Positions 1-10,885 of a stretch of 64,000 nt of DNA are shown here, piece by piece. Both the position numbers and the translations under genes were made by a program. The notes under the pieces are model-generated. The model saw only the letters and a list, made by a program, of their open reading frames with translations, was not told the DNA's origin and made no database searches. Positions within the stretch are counted from its first letter, which is position 1, and the number at the start of each line of letters is the position of its first letter. The DNA comes from Siphonodentalium dalli (lineage: Eukaryota; Mollusca; Scaphopoda; Gadilida; Siphonodentaliidae): NCBI GenBank assembly GCA_032622095.1, contig CP136066.1, positions 66,102,278 to 66,166,277 on the forward strand, given 5' to 3'.

Positions 1-1611
1 GAATTCCCTGTTTCTATATTTAAAACTGGCATGCTCGTAGTGAGCCTCGATTTCGATGTTTTCTCCCGGGTCAAAATACGTCAGAGTTATGACAAAAATA
101 AATCGACCTACATTTTCTCCATCAGAACTCTACATCAAAGAGTCTATAGACTCCTTCGGGACCTACATAGACAACTTCATTTAGGTATTTTTACTTATAA
201 TTGGGAAGTTTTATCATTTTTGGTTCGTGTGAAGACCTCTTTTATCGTGAGGGAAAAGAGAGACATTCAAAACGCGATTTCGTAATTCGACGCAATAGGC
301 TGAATAGCCTAACCTTCAGCCGAGTTCCGGGTCAAATACGACGAATGACGTAACACAAAACAAAACGCATTTGTTGACACAAACACCGTTTGAAGAGTTT
401 ATTATTACATAAAATGATCGTTATTGATTAATTATTGATTAATTATTGATATTTATTGTTGCATATTGGCTGCTATCAATATTTACACAAATGGTATTAA
501 TTATTTCTTATAATTGCTCCTTTGGTCAACTTTGACTATCGGAAAATGAAAATGAAAATATGCCGCTGAAAAAAATGTAATCGATATTAAAGTCTCATCC
601 TTTCGGCAACATGGAATTGGTTTTAATTACTTAAATGATTAATATAGTAATTTGCCTTTTATCTGTGATGAAATGAGAAATGGGAATTGTCTTTTTTTGC
701 TAACATTAAATTAAATTAAATTAATTAAGTAAAATACAGTAAAATTATTTTTTAAATTATTCTTTATTACATTTTTGCGCACGTTGGCATCTCTCTGAGT
801 GCATTCTAGTTTGTAAACTGTGGCGAGTAGGACTTGTCTTTGTTTGTATCAGTTATGACACCAAGTACTTTGGAAAACATAGTATGCTGTAATTTGTGTC
901 TAATTGTTGTCCATACTCCGAAAAATGCAAATTAAATAATGCGCTATGCAATTTCACAAATAAACTTGCTTCTCGAAGTTCTAGATTAACATTGGACAGA
1001 AATAGGCATTATAAAATAAACAAACGTGTACACAGTTTTAAATATCGTTAGTGTCATTCAATTACACTCGACATTGATCTATTTGACCCAAGATGGTCGC
1101 CAGAATGGCCGCCAAAACTCAGTTATAAAATATGACAAATGCTTATATTCTCAAACGGCATTTAGCAAAGGAGGTGGATATATTCGCCCAATCTAAATTA
1201 GATACTATCATGTTAAGGTATATTGTGACTATGTTTGACCAAAGATAGTTTGTTTATAATCGAGAATATATCAGAATGGACTCTTGGAAACCTAACAAGA
1301 AATTTCCCAATATAATGTAAACGACCCTGCCCGTTTCCTGGGAAGGAAGTCAAACCGGATATGTGCTGACTGTATCATTATAAGAGCATAACGAGTATAC
1401 CACTGCTTTTGACTGGTACTGTACGACAGCGGCGACACCTTGTTGTAAGTCGGATAATTACATCGTGAACGGGCATTCGGCACAAAACGTAAACGGTGGC
1501 CTCGGACGTTCTGTATCCGAATGCCATCCAGCTCGGTAATTATCCCTTATGTAAGTGTAATGTTTGAAAAACGGCAACAACCAAGCACGTGTTTGTTCTA
1601 GAAAGCGGCAC
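1..1611. other. Non-coding, AT-rich, no gene recognised
   Basis: No convincing coding sequence, RNA gene or bounded repeat seen. Short open frames here are no longer than chance in AT-rich DNA and match nothing I recognise. Around 1091 there is an AAGATGGTCGCC word followed by AATGGCCGCC, a YY1-like motif that recurs elsewhere in the window. The stretch next to 1612 should include the 3' UTR of the minus-strand glycosyltransferase, but I could not find a clear AATAAA signal in that orientation. Confidence 0.5.
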
Positions 1612-2805
1612 TCACGTGCTGGCTTTCGTGTTGATACCGCAGTCTTTCGGGTTTGTGTAAGTCTTCCAAATCTGTGTGAACATGTCTGGAGTGACATGCT
1701 GCCCATATAGTGTTGTGCCATTAACAAAGCCACAAATCTTCGGCGGTGCATAAGCATTGTATTGTGGCCCAGTCACTGATTTGATGTTCACCCCGATAGC
1801 TGTCCGCAGAATGCCCGTGACAAAAGCGTCTTCCATATTAACATACGGGAAATGTTCTGATGCAGCGACTATAGAACGTACCACATTAATATTCATTGTG
1901 TACATATTACCGCTACAGTATTTGGGGTAATAAGATAACGGATACGCTGACGTCGGAACCATAGATCTGCCAGAGCGAATAACTGTCAGCGGAATTGGCA
2001 TGAATCCGTAAATTACCTCCGATATTTCTTTTCGTGTAATTTGTTCTAGAATCATCGGAACATTAAGAAATGTATCCTCGTCCATTTTCATCACTTGACT
2101 AATTCCATTGCAATTATTAATGCTCCATTTGAATCCACTTAGAACCTTTAGGGTTAAGTTTTTATAGGAGTCAACAAAGTCGAGCACGAGAATGTCCCCG
2201 TGCTGTTTCTCTTCCTGTTTCACGGAATCACGTGCCTTCATATCTGAACTCTGTCCGAGCAAGAACAAAATTTGCACACGTTGTTGTAATTTCTGAACTA
2301 CTGGCGTCCACGTATCATTACCTTCTTGTTGCCACGTTTTCCAAGAATGAGTACCGACAACACTGCCCCACGTTTCTCTAATGCTGTCTCTGAGTTTTCT
2401 GTTATTATGAACTGACATTACCGTTATCAATAAGAACGGGAACTGCGTACCGTTACATACCTTTGACGGAGAAACAACCACACGATCAATTAAACTGAAT
2501 AGTGTTTTATCTCCTCTGACGTAATAGTCGTTGGAATTTGTTGATCCTTTGTGTTTTGACGTACTACTCTCTCTGTGAGTAGAGTTTTCTTTCCGATTGG
2601 TAATTTTAGTCGTGTATTTGGTTGGCGATGATGTTGCTGGCGCCTGCGTAGTTGATGGTTTCGCCCTCGTTACTAATTGCACCTGACTTTTCCGCAATAT
2701 GGTATATTGGGTGATTAATTGTCTTGTAATTAACACTATAGCTGCTGTGTAGAAGAAAACTGTCACACCCCGACAGGGCGTAAGCCTATAACCGCACCTG
2801 ACCAT
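1612..2805 (-). CDS. Beta-1,3-galactosyltransferase-like (GT31) enzyme
   Basis: Type II Golgi-membrane glycosyltransferase, predicted to add a beta-1,3-linked sugar (galactose or N-acetylglucosamine) from a UDP donor to glycan chains. The 397-residue frame is uninterrupted. Order: short cytoplasmic tail, one membrane anchor at about residues 14-34, a Thr/Ser/Lys-rich stem (35-120), then the GT31 catalytic domain. Family motifs visible: RDSIRETWG (139-147), LFLLG (180-184), DILVLDF..SY.NLTLK (204-220), the metal/UDP-binding DxD as DED (242-244), YPKYCSGN (293-300) and EDAFVTG (325-331). N-glycosylation sequons lie near 74, 118, 163, 216 and 362. The length is normal for the family, and single-exon coding regions are common in it. 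The first Met is chosen because it leaves the usual short tail before the anchor. Acceptor sugar specificity cannot be read from sequence. This is the only intact host-type gene in the window. Confidence 0.9.
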   Translation of the reverse strand: MVRCGYRLTPCRGVTVFFYTAAIVLITRQLITQYTILRKSQVQLVTRAKPSTTQAPATSSPTKYTTKITNRKENSTHRESSTSKHKGSTNSNDYYVRGDKTLFSLIDRVVVSPSKVCNGTQFPFLLITVMSVHNNRKLRDSIRETWGSVVGTHSWKTWQQEGNDTWTPVVQKLQQRVQILFLLGQSSDMKARDSVKQEEKQHGDILVLDFVDSYKNLTLKVLSGFKWSINNCNGISQVMKMDEDTFLNVPMILEQITRKEISEVIYGFMPIPLTVIRSGRSMVPTSAYPLSYYPKYCSGNMYTMNINVVRSIVAASEHFPYVNMEDAFVTGILRTAIGVNIKSVTGPQYNAYAPPKICGFVNGTTLYGQHVTPDMFTQIWKTYTNPKDCGINTKAST

Positions 2806-2828
2806 ATTCCCACACTCTGGATCGAGGA

Positions 2829-2846
2829 CCTAGAAAACAACGGCAT
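2829..2846 (-). promoter_or_regulatory. Likely 3' splice acceptor upstream of the GT31 exon
   Basis: On the minus strand a pyrimidine-rich run ending in TTGTTTTCTAG immediately precedes the exon, 24 bases before the ATG. The TAG of this acceptor would be an in-frame stop if unspliced, so the exon probably begins at 2829 and a 5' (perhaps non-coding) exon lies further upstream. Inferred from sequence only. Confidence 0.5.
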
Positions 2847-2905
2847 AGATGAGAGTCACGTGCGAAAGAAGATAGCCAGATTCGGTGCCACTTATTCGGT
2901 TCGGT

Positions 2906-3413
2906 TTAAAGATACGGGCCGCGTTGGCGGTGGGTATGCTGTTAAAATATTCAGCTCCGTCAAAATCCGCCATAAACAGAAATAATAGTAAAATATAGAC
3001 ATACTTTGTTGTTATACCAATCAGAAATATGGCATAAACAGTATGTTATTGTCAAATGCTTTTCTTTGTTATGTAAACAAAAGCCAACAACGTTACACAA
3101 CCTGGCTTTTGTTTAGATCCGGATATGGTAAACATAAAGAGCATTATTTGTTACTGTTTTCCTGATATGGAAATAATAAAGAGCGTTTATATCATTTGTG
3201 TGTGATTAACCAATAGAATTGAGCTGTGCTATGTAAACAGAAGCAAAACTTCTGTAACACGAGCAGGCTCTTGTTTACGTACACCATCGTATACGTCTTG
3301 ACATCATACTATTTACGCACTGATTATGTTTTATATATTTTAATATTCCTTCTGTTGTTGGCGATTTGAACAAATATGAATATTTCTGCAACGAATGCCG
3401 CCCGTGCCTTTAA
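2906..3413. mobile_element. TTAA-flanked MITE, family TTAAAGGTAC, copy 1 (508 bp)
   Basis: Begins TTAAAGATACGGGCCGCG and ends with the inverted form CCCGTGCCTTTAA, so both ends are TTAA plus a short imperfect TIR. The whole length is similar to 45044..45545. It has no coding capacity. TTAA target duplications are typical of piggyBac and Kolobok superfamilies; which mobilised it cannot be told here. It lies about 100 bp upstream of the GT31 coding exon and could sit in that gene's 5' intron. Confidence 0.8.
3136..3187 (+). repeat. Paired AAAGAGCG module, 42-bp pitch
   Basis: AAAGAGCATT at 3136 and AAAGAGCGTT at 3178 bracket TCCTGATATGG. The same arrangement and 42-bp pitch recur at 45272..45323 and, reversed, at 3655..3706. 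Confidence 0.7.
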
Positions 3414-3597
3414 ACGTACACTGGTCAATCGAGACTCAGAGGTATGTCCTTGTAATTTGGAGAGGAGGGTTAAATGCATGGACATGGCTCATTCGAACCT
3501 CCAAATTTTGTCTACGTAATTTGGAGAGACGGATACGATAGGTCGATAAATGCACGAAATATTGGTATGCCGGCTGCATATGCTTTGAAAAAACACT

Positions 3598-3795
3598 TAC
3601 CAATGTCACAACCATTTCCCAGCAGTTTAAAAAAATTTCGCTCGAATTAAGACAAACGCTCTTTATTGCTACCATATCAGGAGTAGAATAACACGGAACG
3701 CTCTTTTCTGTCCCATGTCGAGCAAATGGCCGATTTTTGTTCGGGACCCAAACACCATATCCACAGTTGTATTTGTCATTACTATAATGCGTTGT
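3598..3795 (-). repeat. Dispersed repeat, second copy at 34235..34433
   Basis: Shares extended similarity with 34235..34433, including AACGCTCTTTAT, TATCAGGA, ACACGGAACGCTC and GGGACCCAAACA blocks in the same order. It carries the paired AAAGAGCG module (3655 and 3697, read on the minus strand). Its ends could not be set. Confidence 0.7.
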
Positions 3796-4429
3796 TTTGG
3801 GTTACATAATGCTCGTAGGAAGGTAGTTAATATATTTTTCGACCTATTTGGATACTGAAAAAAATTCAAAAGCGAATAATATATATAGTATGTGTATTTT
3901 GAAGCGCAACCCCCCATGTGGCTTTAAGTCGAATAAACATGCAATATATCGAATCGAAATTGTCTGAAACTGCCAAAGTCGTTGCAATTTCAAACTGTTT
4001 TCATATATTTACACAATTATGCCATATCAATAAAATACTATCAGTGGACGCTTTTTGTGATACGCCCGCGTTTTTTAACTGTGACGTATGTTATTGGTCC
4101 GTTTGTCCGTCCGCCATGAAATTTGTTATGTGGGTTTACTACAGGTAGCAGGAAATACAGCTGAAGTTCGAATTTGGATTCCGTACGCTAATTGTCGCAA
4201 TAGTGATGGGCGTTTGTTGGAATCACTATTGGCATATTTTGCCACACCTTATAGCAATTATCTTGTTTCCCAACGCTTAAGGCAAATATGGAAGTATGGG
4301 GTGCGTGCCACCACATCAAGAAGCAAAGCCCCCCAGCAACTATGACTGCAATAAGTCATTTTATTATACACGTTGAGTCAACAGGGGATCATACTCTCTT
4401 TTGATTAGATGAAGCGTTATCACGTGTCA
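3796..4429. other. No gene recognised
   Basis: Two short open frames (3918..4148 and 4088..4345) overlap in different frames and match nothing I recognise. No bounded repeat seen. Confidence 0.4.
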
Positions 4430-5177
4430 GTAGTTTGACCATTGCCCGGCAAGTGAACCTTCGCCCGGGCTATATTCTTCGAAGTATTACCCATATGTTT
4501 GCTACACTAGGGAGGAATAGCATACCTCTATGGACTGCATTGGGCGGAATATCGGAAGAACTATTTTCCATAGGTGGTGTATTTTGAACAGCAAGAAGAA
4601 TTATTTACCGAGACTACTGGCCGGGATAAAATGTCATTTTTTGTTGTTCAAGATACACCAACTAGGGAAAATAACTCGTATTTCCACACGAAGGATCTGT
4701 CAATATGACTGTGTTGTATTATATATGACCCAATGCTAGCCTCGTGCCAACAGTGACGTCAGCAGGCGAGTAATAGTTCGAAGACTTTAGCCCGGGCTAT
4801 AGTTCTCTTGCCACAAATCTCGCCACGCGCCTACCGTAAGATCAGCCGGTAGGAACTAATGGTTCGAAGACTATATGGTCTGGAAGATAGTTCGCTTTCC
4901 GTCAATGGTCAAAATTGCTCTCTGACATGTGGTCGCGCTTCTTCAAATTAAAAGACAGTAATCGTGACTGGTCCTCTGTGAACTATACGCATATGATAAC
5001 GGTATGTATTTTTTACCACGATGGTGTATTCGGAACAGCAAGCAGGACTAACGAACCCACATCGAGAAATAGTTCCCGCTGTGTCGCCCCGAGGAAGTCA
5101 ATATGTGTATTTGTTACCCAATAGTAGAGTTTTACTTCGTAAATCATTGGGATTTAGAATTAACTGGTTAACCCCAC
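4430..5177 (+). repeat. Degenerate tandem block, unit roughly 0.4 kb
   Basis: Phrases recur in order: GCCCGGGCTATA with GTTCGAAGA (near 4457 and 4790), GGTGTATTTTGAACAGCAAG near 4572 against GGTGTATTCGGAACAGCAAG near 5021, and TCAATATG...TTACCCAATAG-type segments near 4697 and 5098. This looks like an old tandem duplication. Confidence 0.5.
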
Positions 5178-5322
5178 AACGAACTGTTGCCCGCCCTGAA
5201 TGAACTGTTGTTCGGTTTTCAGTCATGGTCAGCTTTCGTGACGCCACGAGTGAACTGTTGCCCGACCCGAGCGAACTGTTGACTGGCTCCGAGCGAACTG
5301 TTGACTGGCCCGAACGAACTGT
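5178..5322 (+). repeat. Short interspersed GAACTGTTG array
   Basis: GAACTGTT occurs about six times in 145 bp, mostly followed by GCCCG or GACTGG. The same word appears in the loop-proximal stem of the hairpin at 5481..5653, so the two probably belong to one element. Confidence 0.65.
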
Positions 5323-5480
5323 TACATGGTTTGCAATTTCCGTGATGTTTCGGCTATTTCCGGAAATTTCCGGTTTCGTTTTATAATTATACCGGATCCG
5401 CATTATCACTGTCACTATTAAAGAGTGTGATTAATTAGCAATGACCTGATTATATACAGGTAAATGTATTGGGTAACAAA

Positions 5481-5653
5481 GCAATTATTTCATGTGTCTT
5501 TTGGGAACAGCCAAAATTGTTGTCCCTCGGTATCAGGAATGACTATCGAACTGTTGCCCTCGGCCTTCGGCCTTGGGCATCAGTTCGATAGTCATTCCTG
5601 ATACACCGGGACAACAATTTTGACTGTTCCCGAAAGACACATGAAATAATTGC
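5481..5653. repeat. Long hairpin: 85-bp arms, 3-base loop
   Basis: The left arm (5481-5565) is the reverse complement of the right arm (5569-5653) with only a handful of mismatches. The loop is TTC. The outer stem begins GCAATTATTTCATGTGTC and the inner stem contains ATCGAACTG and GGCC. No coding. It could be a foldback MITE or a source of hairpin RNA; nothing in the sequence decides between these. Confidence 0.9.
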
Positions 5654-6269
5654 TTAATATACTATGGGGTTCAGTTATTATGTTGGTACATGTATACAAG
5701 TATTTTACATTATACACATGTTGCCCATGCACACTCGAGTATGGCCCTAGGGTACTCCTTGTTGTAAATACAATAAAGCTGTTCATATTTGTTATTTTTT
5801 CCTGAACATGTGGGACATGGGAGGCATGGTAGAAATATCATCTGCTCTAAGTGGAGTACTTGTAGATTTCTATGAAGCAAGGATTGTCAAAATTTCAAGG
5901 AGTGTGAACCACATAACATCCACTTGTCCAGGTAATTTCGGACACACACTGGTGCTGTGTTCAACTGTGTTAGTGAATTGTTTATTAGCGTATACACTTT
6001 CCGTTTTCACGAATCACGGATTTGTGTTAGAAGATTCGATATCGCAAGGAATTCAACTTTGTATTGTGGATAAGCTCTAGACGTGAAACGTAACGACGAC
6101 TGAGTTGTAGCTATCTAAAAAATGTCGACCTTTTCTCTTTGAAGGCGCGGTTACTCCCTGTTACCCCATGTTACTCCCCGACAGACTAGCTGCTTCCATT
6201 ATTCCTTCGACGGGAAATTCTCATTTTCAACGAACACAATTAAGTGTGATTTGAGATTGTATTTCACAT
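5654..6269. other. No gene recognised; one orphan 90-codon ORF
   Basis: A plus-strand frame at 5808..6080 encodes 90 residues with a hydrophobic stretch (about 47-65). It resembles no family I know and there is no support beyond length. Confidence 0.3.
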
Positions 6270-6395
6270 AGGTTCATATTGGACTCATTTGACTCTGAAA
6301 TAAGCCCATAGTTGACTTATACCGGTTATTCCTTTTGGATGGCACGGGCCACAATGAAAACTCATAAAGAGTGTACATCTGGTAAGTCGTTAGTT
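6270..6395 (+). repeat. Left half of an interrupted dispersed repeat
   Basis: Runs from TAGGTTCATATTGGACT through CTGAAATAAGC to CTGGTAAGTCGTTAGTTGG. An unbroken copy lies at 13188..13360. The remainder of that repeat resumes at about 10896, so roughly 4.5 kb is inserted between the halves. Confidence 0.7.
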
Positions 6396-6439
6396 GGATG
6401 GGGTGAAGGAGAAGAGCACTCGATCTTTTCGACCATCCC

Positions 6440-6577
6440 GGTCGCATCGCGCTCAACCAGTCTGGCTGTTGAAGGGTTGAACCCGGAACAAATTCTTAAC
6501 AAGCTGAATTTGGTGTCATTCGAAGCAGAATAACCCGCTTGTGAACATATCCAAAATCCGCTAAAATCCGCTTTGGG
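6440..6577 (+). repeat. Inverted repeat, left arm, flanking copy 1
   Basis: Matches the reverse complement of 10747..10885. Shared blocks in order: TCTGGCTGT, ACCCGGAA, TCTTAACAAGCT, ACATATCCA, AATCCGCTAAAATC, GCTTTGGGGA. About 4.2 kb separates the arms, and the damaged gene lies between them. Confidence 0.75.
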
Positions 6578-6947
6578 GATTTTTTTTTATTCAAGATGGC
6601 GTCCAACATGGCCGCTTGAAACTTGAAAATTTCGAGAAGTCTATTGTTTGACACACACAATAAAACTATCAACCCGTGTTATAACCAAAATTCCTTTTGT
6701 AGTGTATACAATATATTTCCATGGCAAACTTTGTTGTTTCCGAATAAAAGACCTAAACATGGCGGCCAAAATGTCAGCCAAAACCGGAAAATATGTGTTT
6801 TTTCTTTATTTTCCAACTAATTTTCCATATTATGAATCGATTGACTTTGAATCTCCCACCCGAACTAAAGATAAATCTATTGAATGTTGAGATTGCTTTC
6901 TCGCTATACAGCCACATTCAATCCAGTTCCTGATCAACAACCGTTTG

Positions 6948-9900
6948 CTAAAAATTCGTGTAAATCTCCACACGACAATCCCCACAGGCGGTGACACACT
7001 TAAGTCCATTTTTCCGGCAGGAACATTGATTTGCACCACAAGGATTTCATGACGACATTTTACAATTGCATCGAATGAATTTGAGCAGATTTTCTGGTGC
7101 TGGTTCTGTGTCAGTCATTATTGGGATAAGTATTGACCCCTGCAGTTTCCATCCCAAATGTCTTAGTTATAGATCTATTTTCCCGAGATATGCCCAGATT
7201 AAAACGTGTAAGTGAACCCTATGACTATGGAAATAGGCTGCCCTCTCTGTAGGTGGCAATTTCTGAGGTTCGATAGCAGACTGGCCGGAGTAAATCATGG
7301 TCATGAACTTCGCGTATCTTAGATGGTCGATGGACTCTCTGTCCTTGCCCGAGTACATTTGAACGAAATTCTTCGAACCTGCCTCGCCTGGGCTGAAGCA
7401 GCCCGATCGCTGATTTCTATCGAAAGATGTTGCAATTGAGCAGACGATTGTAATCGTTTCATCAAGCCTGTCTTTCCCTGTCCAAATATCGCTGAGGTTT
7501 TGTCACACCCACCCCAAGCATGCAAGAAAAGAATACGTTTGGTGACCAAATCACCGGCTTTGTGCACGATATCAGCTACATTCCACACCCCACCGCTTTT
7601 GTGTGACTTTCGCATCTCAGACTTGAAATATATATTTGATAATGAGCCTTTTTCCAGTGATGTAGGAGTAAAACTAGAACATATGTGTCATCAGCAACAA
7701 CTACCTATGATTGTGATGCTGATTCTATGGCAACTGAAACAATCATTGTGTCTGCGTCAGATGTACTGTTATGGACTATGTGATGAGCGTCCCGTAGCGC
7801 ATTGCTGAGTAGATGTATAAACTGCTGCTTGTTCGTTTCGTTCGAAAGAACCACTTCTTGATTGTTGTGAACCTGCATAATATCAGTCAGATGGACATCA
7901 GCACAGGTTTTGCCCACTCTTAGCTGTTGTTCATGATCCTTAATCGATGGTCCTTGACCATAGTCATCGAAAACTATTGAGCACACACCATTCTTGGCCT
8001 TAACATAGCTTACATAGTGTTCAACCACTTGTTTGTAGTTGCATTTCTTTGACCATTCAACTCGGTGGAGGAGAGCGCCACCATCGGTTACAACTGCTTC
8101 CTTATGCCGATTGTATTACCTCGACACCTTCAGTCAATGCATTTGCCAATTGTGCCTTGGTTGGTTTTCGTAGAGTATGTTTCTGGAACAGAGATGTTGG
8201 TACCACTGTCTGTTCATATATGAGGTATGTATCGATGTCTTCTTTTCGTTGAGCAATAGCTATTAGTTGTGAGAACACAACTTTAGGATTAATATCGACT
8301 CGGTTGTTTTCGATTTTAACTCCAGGAGTTAAATAACTGAACGTTCGAACCTGCTCTTGTCTCCTTACAGACGCATCGGCAACAACGACGTTATCTAACT
8401 TCTCTTGAATTTGTGAGCCAACCAACTCTGCCTCGTCGCAATTAACTTTGTTATCTGAGCCTGCAATCAAACCAGATGAAAGGGAAATGAGCCGTGAGTC
8501 ATTTGGGTCAAATGGCGCATGCATATTGAACCATTCCTGGATACTGCATACATCAGATTCGTTAAGTCTGCCCCTAGATATGCTAAGGTCAACATGTTGT
8601 TCACTGGTCTTGTGTTTTGTGTTTGTTAAGTCTGTCATTGTGCCGTGTATTTGGGCACACCTGTGCATGCTATCAACCCATTGCTGGCGTACAGATAGTT
8701 ATTCCCCTTCCTCGCGTAAGTCCACCCGACGTTTGATGGAACGCATCAAGACTTGCTCAATAACTAGGTCGCTTGACAGTCCTGCCCAAAACCTACCGCT
8801 CATTCGAATCGTATGAACACCATCCGCGATAAAACATTTGTATTACCACGGATAGTTCTTGTGTAAGTCAAGCATCATTTGCAAATACAAGCGACAGCTC
8901 TTCGCATAGTGCACGTGCCCAGTGGCGGCAAACACATTCAACATTTTCCCAACAACTACTAAATGGAGTTTCCAATCTCCTGTTCTCTCAGCTCAAATAA
9001 AATATTTCAACTTTCCATATACTCCATATACTGTAACCAAAGTTCGGATGTTCTGGTTTTCTCCCCAAGGTATGTCTTGTAATATAACATAAGTTCGTTC
9101 AATTTGAGTAGTTTTATTGAATCGGAAACAGCCGAAACTGGATGGTCACATAAAACACCTTTTCATACAGCTCATTTATCGCTTTCACTTCAGCCTGACT
9201 AAGCTTCTCCTCTTCGAAACTGTCATTACCAGTTGAAGCGATTCTTTTGATTGCCGATTCTTCGACATTTGATGTCGAAGGTACTTCGATAATTAACGTT
9301 GGGGTACTTCAACATTTGATATTGCAAATCGGTATCTGATGTCGCGTTTGACCCCGCATCGTCGGCTGTCGACTTGGAAATTTCATTTGAATCCTCAGAG
9401 ATCAATTCACCCAACAGCTTGTTAGTAAGGGTTCAATCCACAAGGAAATGATCTCTGAGTGCTCGCGAGAATGCCTTCCTGGAAAGAATTGTGGCAACTA
9501 CGTTTGAGCCATAAGCGTTTTCACGGGCCCCATCTAACCCCGACCCATTCATCGTAGTACCAATGCTACCCATGAAACTCATCATCAGACGGAAGCCGCC
9601 GAGTCTACAAACTATTCCCAGTGACTTGGCTTCAATTATCTCAACCGCTTTGAACCAAGGTGGCTGGTCAAACGTCAAGCATGGAGTCACAATTCCCAAC
9701 CGTGTCGCATGATTCTGAATACACATCAACGTGGAAAACAAACAAGACTCATCTGATGGGTTGAGGTCTATTATCTGTAGAAAAAGAACTTCTAACTTGG
9801 CTGAAGGTTCTGAGCGATTTGAAGAAAAGATGTGTTCCGTGAATCCAGACCAGTTCGGTCTATGCTTCATTGTTCCATTTGAAAGCCAACCGCAATGCCA

Positions 9901-10305
9901 TAAGAAATCAGTGTTCAAACCTGAAGGCAGTGTGTATGGGTTTTGTAGCTCAGTCATGGGTCGGTACTTTATTGTGGATAATCCCAGCAGGGTCTCGTCC
10001 TTCTGAGTTGATACTGCGATTATCCCCATACCATGAAATGAACCTTTACCATCAATAGTAGCGACGTTGTGGTCGACGTTATCTGCTACCCACTGAGTAA
10101 AGGTACCTGGAAAATACTCCACTTGTGCACTATCAAGACTTTCCACCTGGATCACTGATTGCTTGTACCTGCTTACTACGTCATAAGTAATTGAAAACCC
10201 CAATTTAGGCAGTTCATCGGCAAGCCACCTTGACCCAAACACGTGATCCATTTCAACCACAATACCAAAAGAGTAGGGTGATAAAAGACACACAGGATCT
10301 CTCAA
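6948..10305 (-). pseudogene. CXC-tailed EEADT/HALTG family protein, copy 1 (degraded)
   Basis: A single ancestral protein can be followed through broken frames on the minus strand. N-terminal block 10305-9433: LDHVFG-type start, ADNVDHNVATIDGKG, FHGMGII and GGFRLMMSFMGSIG..NGSGL. Middle: FAATGHVHYAK and GRFWAGLSSDLVIEQVLMRS (about 8960-8700), then RCAQIHGTM..TSEQHVDLS (8668-8102). Nuclease-like part: STSDADTMIVSVA (about 7750) and LHAWGGCDKTSAIFGQGK (about 7540). Tail: LPPTERAAYFHSHRVHL, PAPENLLKFIRCNC and CGANQCSCRKNGLKC..CGDCR ending at 6948. In-frame stops lie in several places, for example before the FIADG block, after REEGE, after GKIDL and before NPCG, and reading frames shift between blocks. 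I know this architecture as a repeated uncharacterised family in invertebrate genomes; its function is not established. Paralogous in layout to 19600..23460. Confidence 0.8.
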
Positions 10306-10746
10306 ACGTGCAAAAAGATACCCAAGATCTCAACGTAAACGGGAATTTACATTAGACGTCTGCTATTTACGGAGCTGCGCTGCCAGTCAGACTCACAGTG
10401 GACGCTATATACGTCCATTTAAATTCCGTAGATATTTGGTATCATTTTTGCGCGTTTGAGATATTCTGGGTGTCTGCTCGAAACCATGCGACAATGACAT
10501 ATTCGGCGCTATTAAAGAGCGTTTAATTAAACAGACTTTCATCAGGATATAAGAAATACGTTTTCCATTGTCCATATGTATGTAAATATATTATCTGATG
10601 ACCTTGCAATTATATAATCGTTCATTATATATACATATATGTACTGATAACAACTGTTATCTAGATCACTTAGCGCATATACAGCGTCCCGTAGTCAGAT
10701 CACCTTCCTAAATTACGTCAGACCCCTCCCCTATTCAGGACGCTGT
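10306..10746. other. 5' flank of copy 1, no gene
   Basis: The minus-strand frame stays open only a short way above 10305 and the family's further N-terminus is not recognisable. An AAAGAGCGTT word sits at 10514. Confidence 0.4.
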
Positions 10747-10885
10747 AGAAATTTTTCCCCAAAGCTGATTTTAGCGGATTGTGGATATGTTATACATGAA
10801 GGTCTCCTCTTTCCAACGATACTTAATTTAGCTTGTTAAGATTTTTTTCCGGGTAGGTCCTATATTTCAGCTCCGACAGCCAGAC
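10747..10885 (-). repeat. Inverted repeat, right arm, flanking copy 1
   Basis: Reverse-complement partner of 6440..6577. It reads outward from CCCCAAAGCTGATTTTAGCG to CAGCCAGA. Confidence 0.75.
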
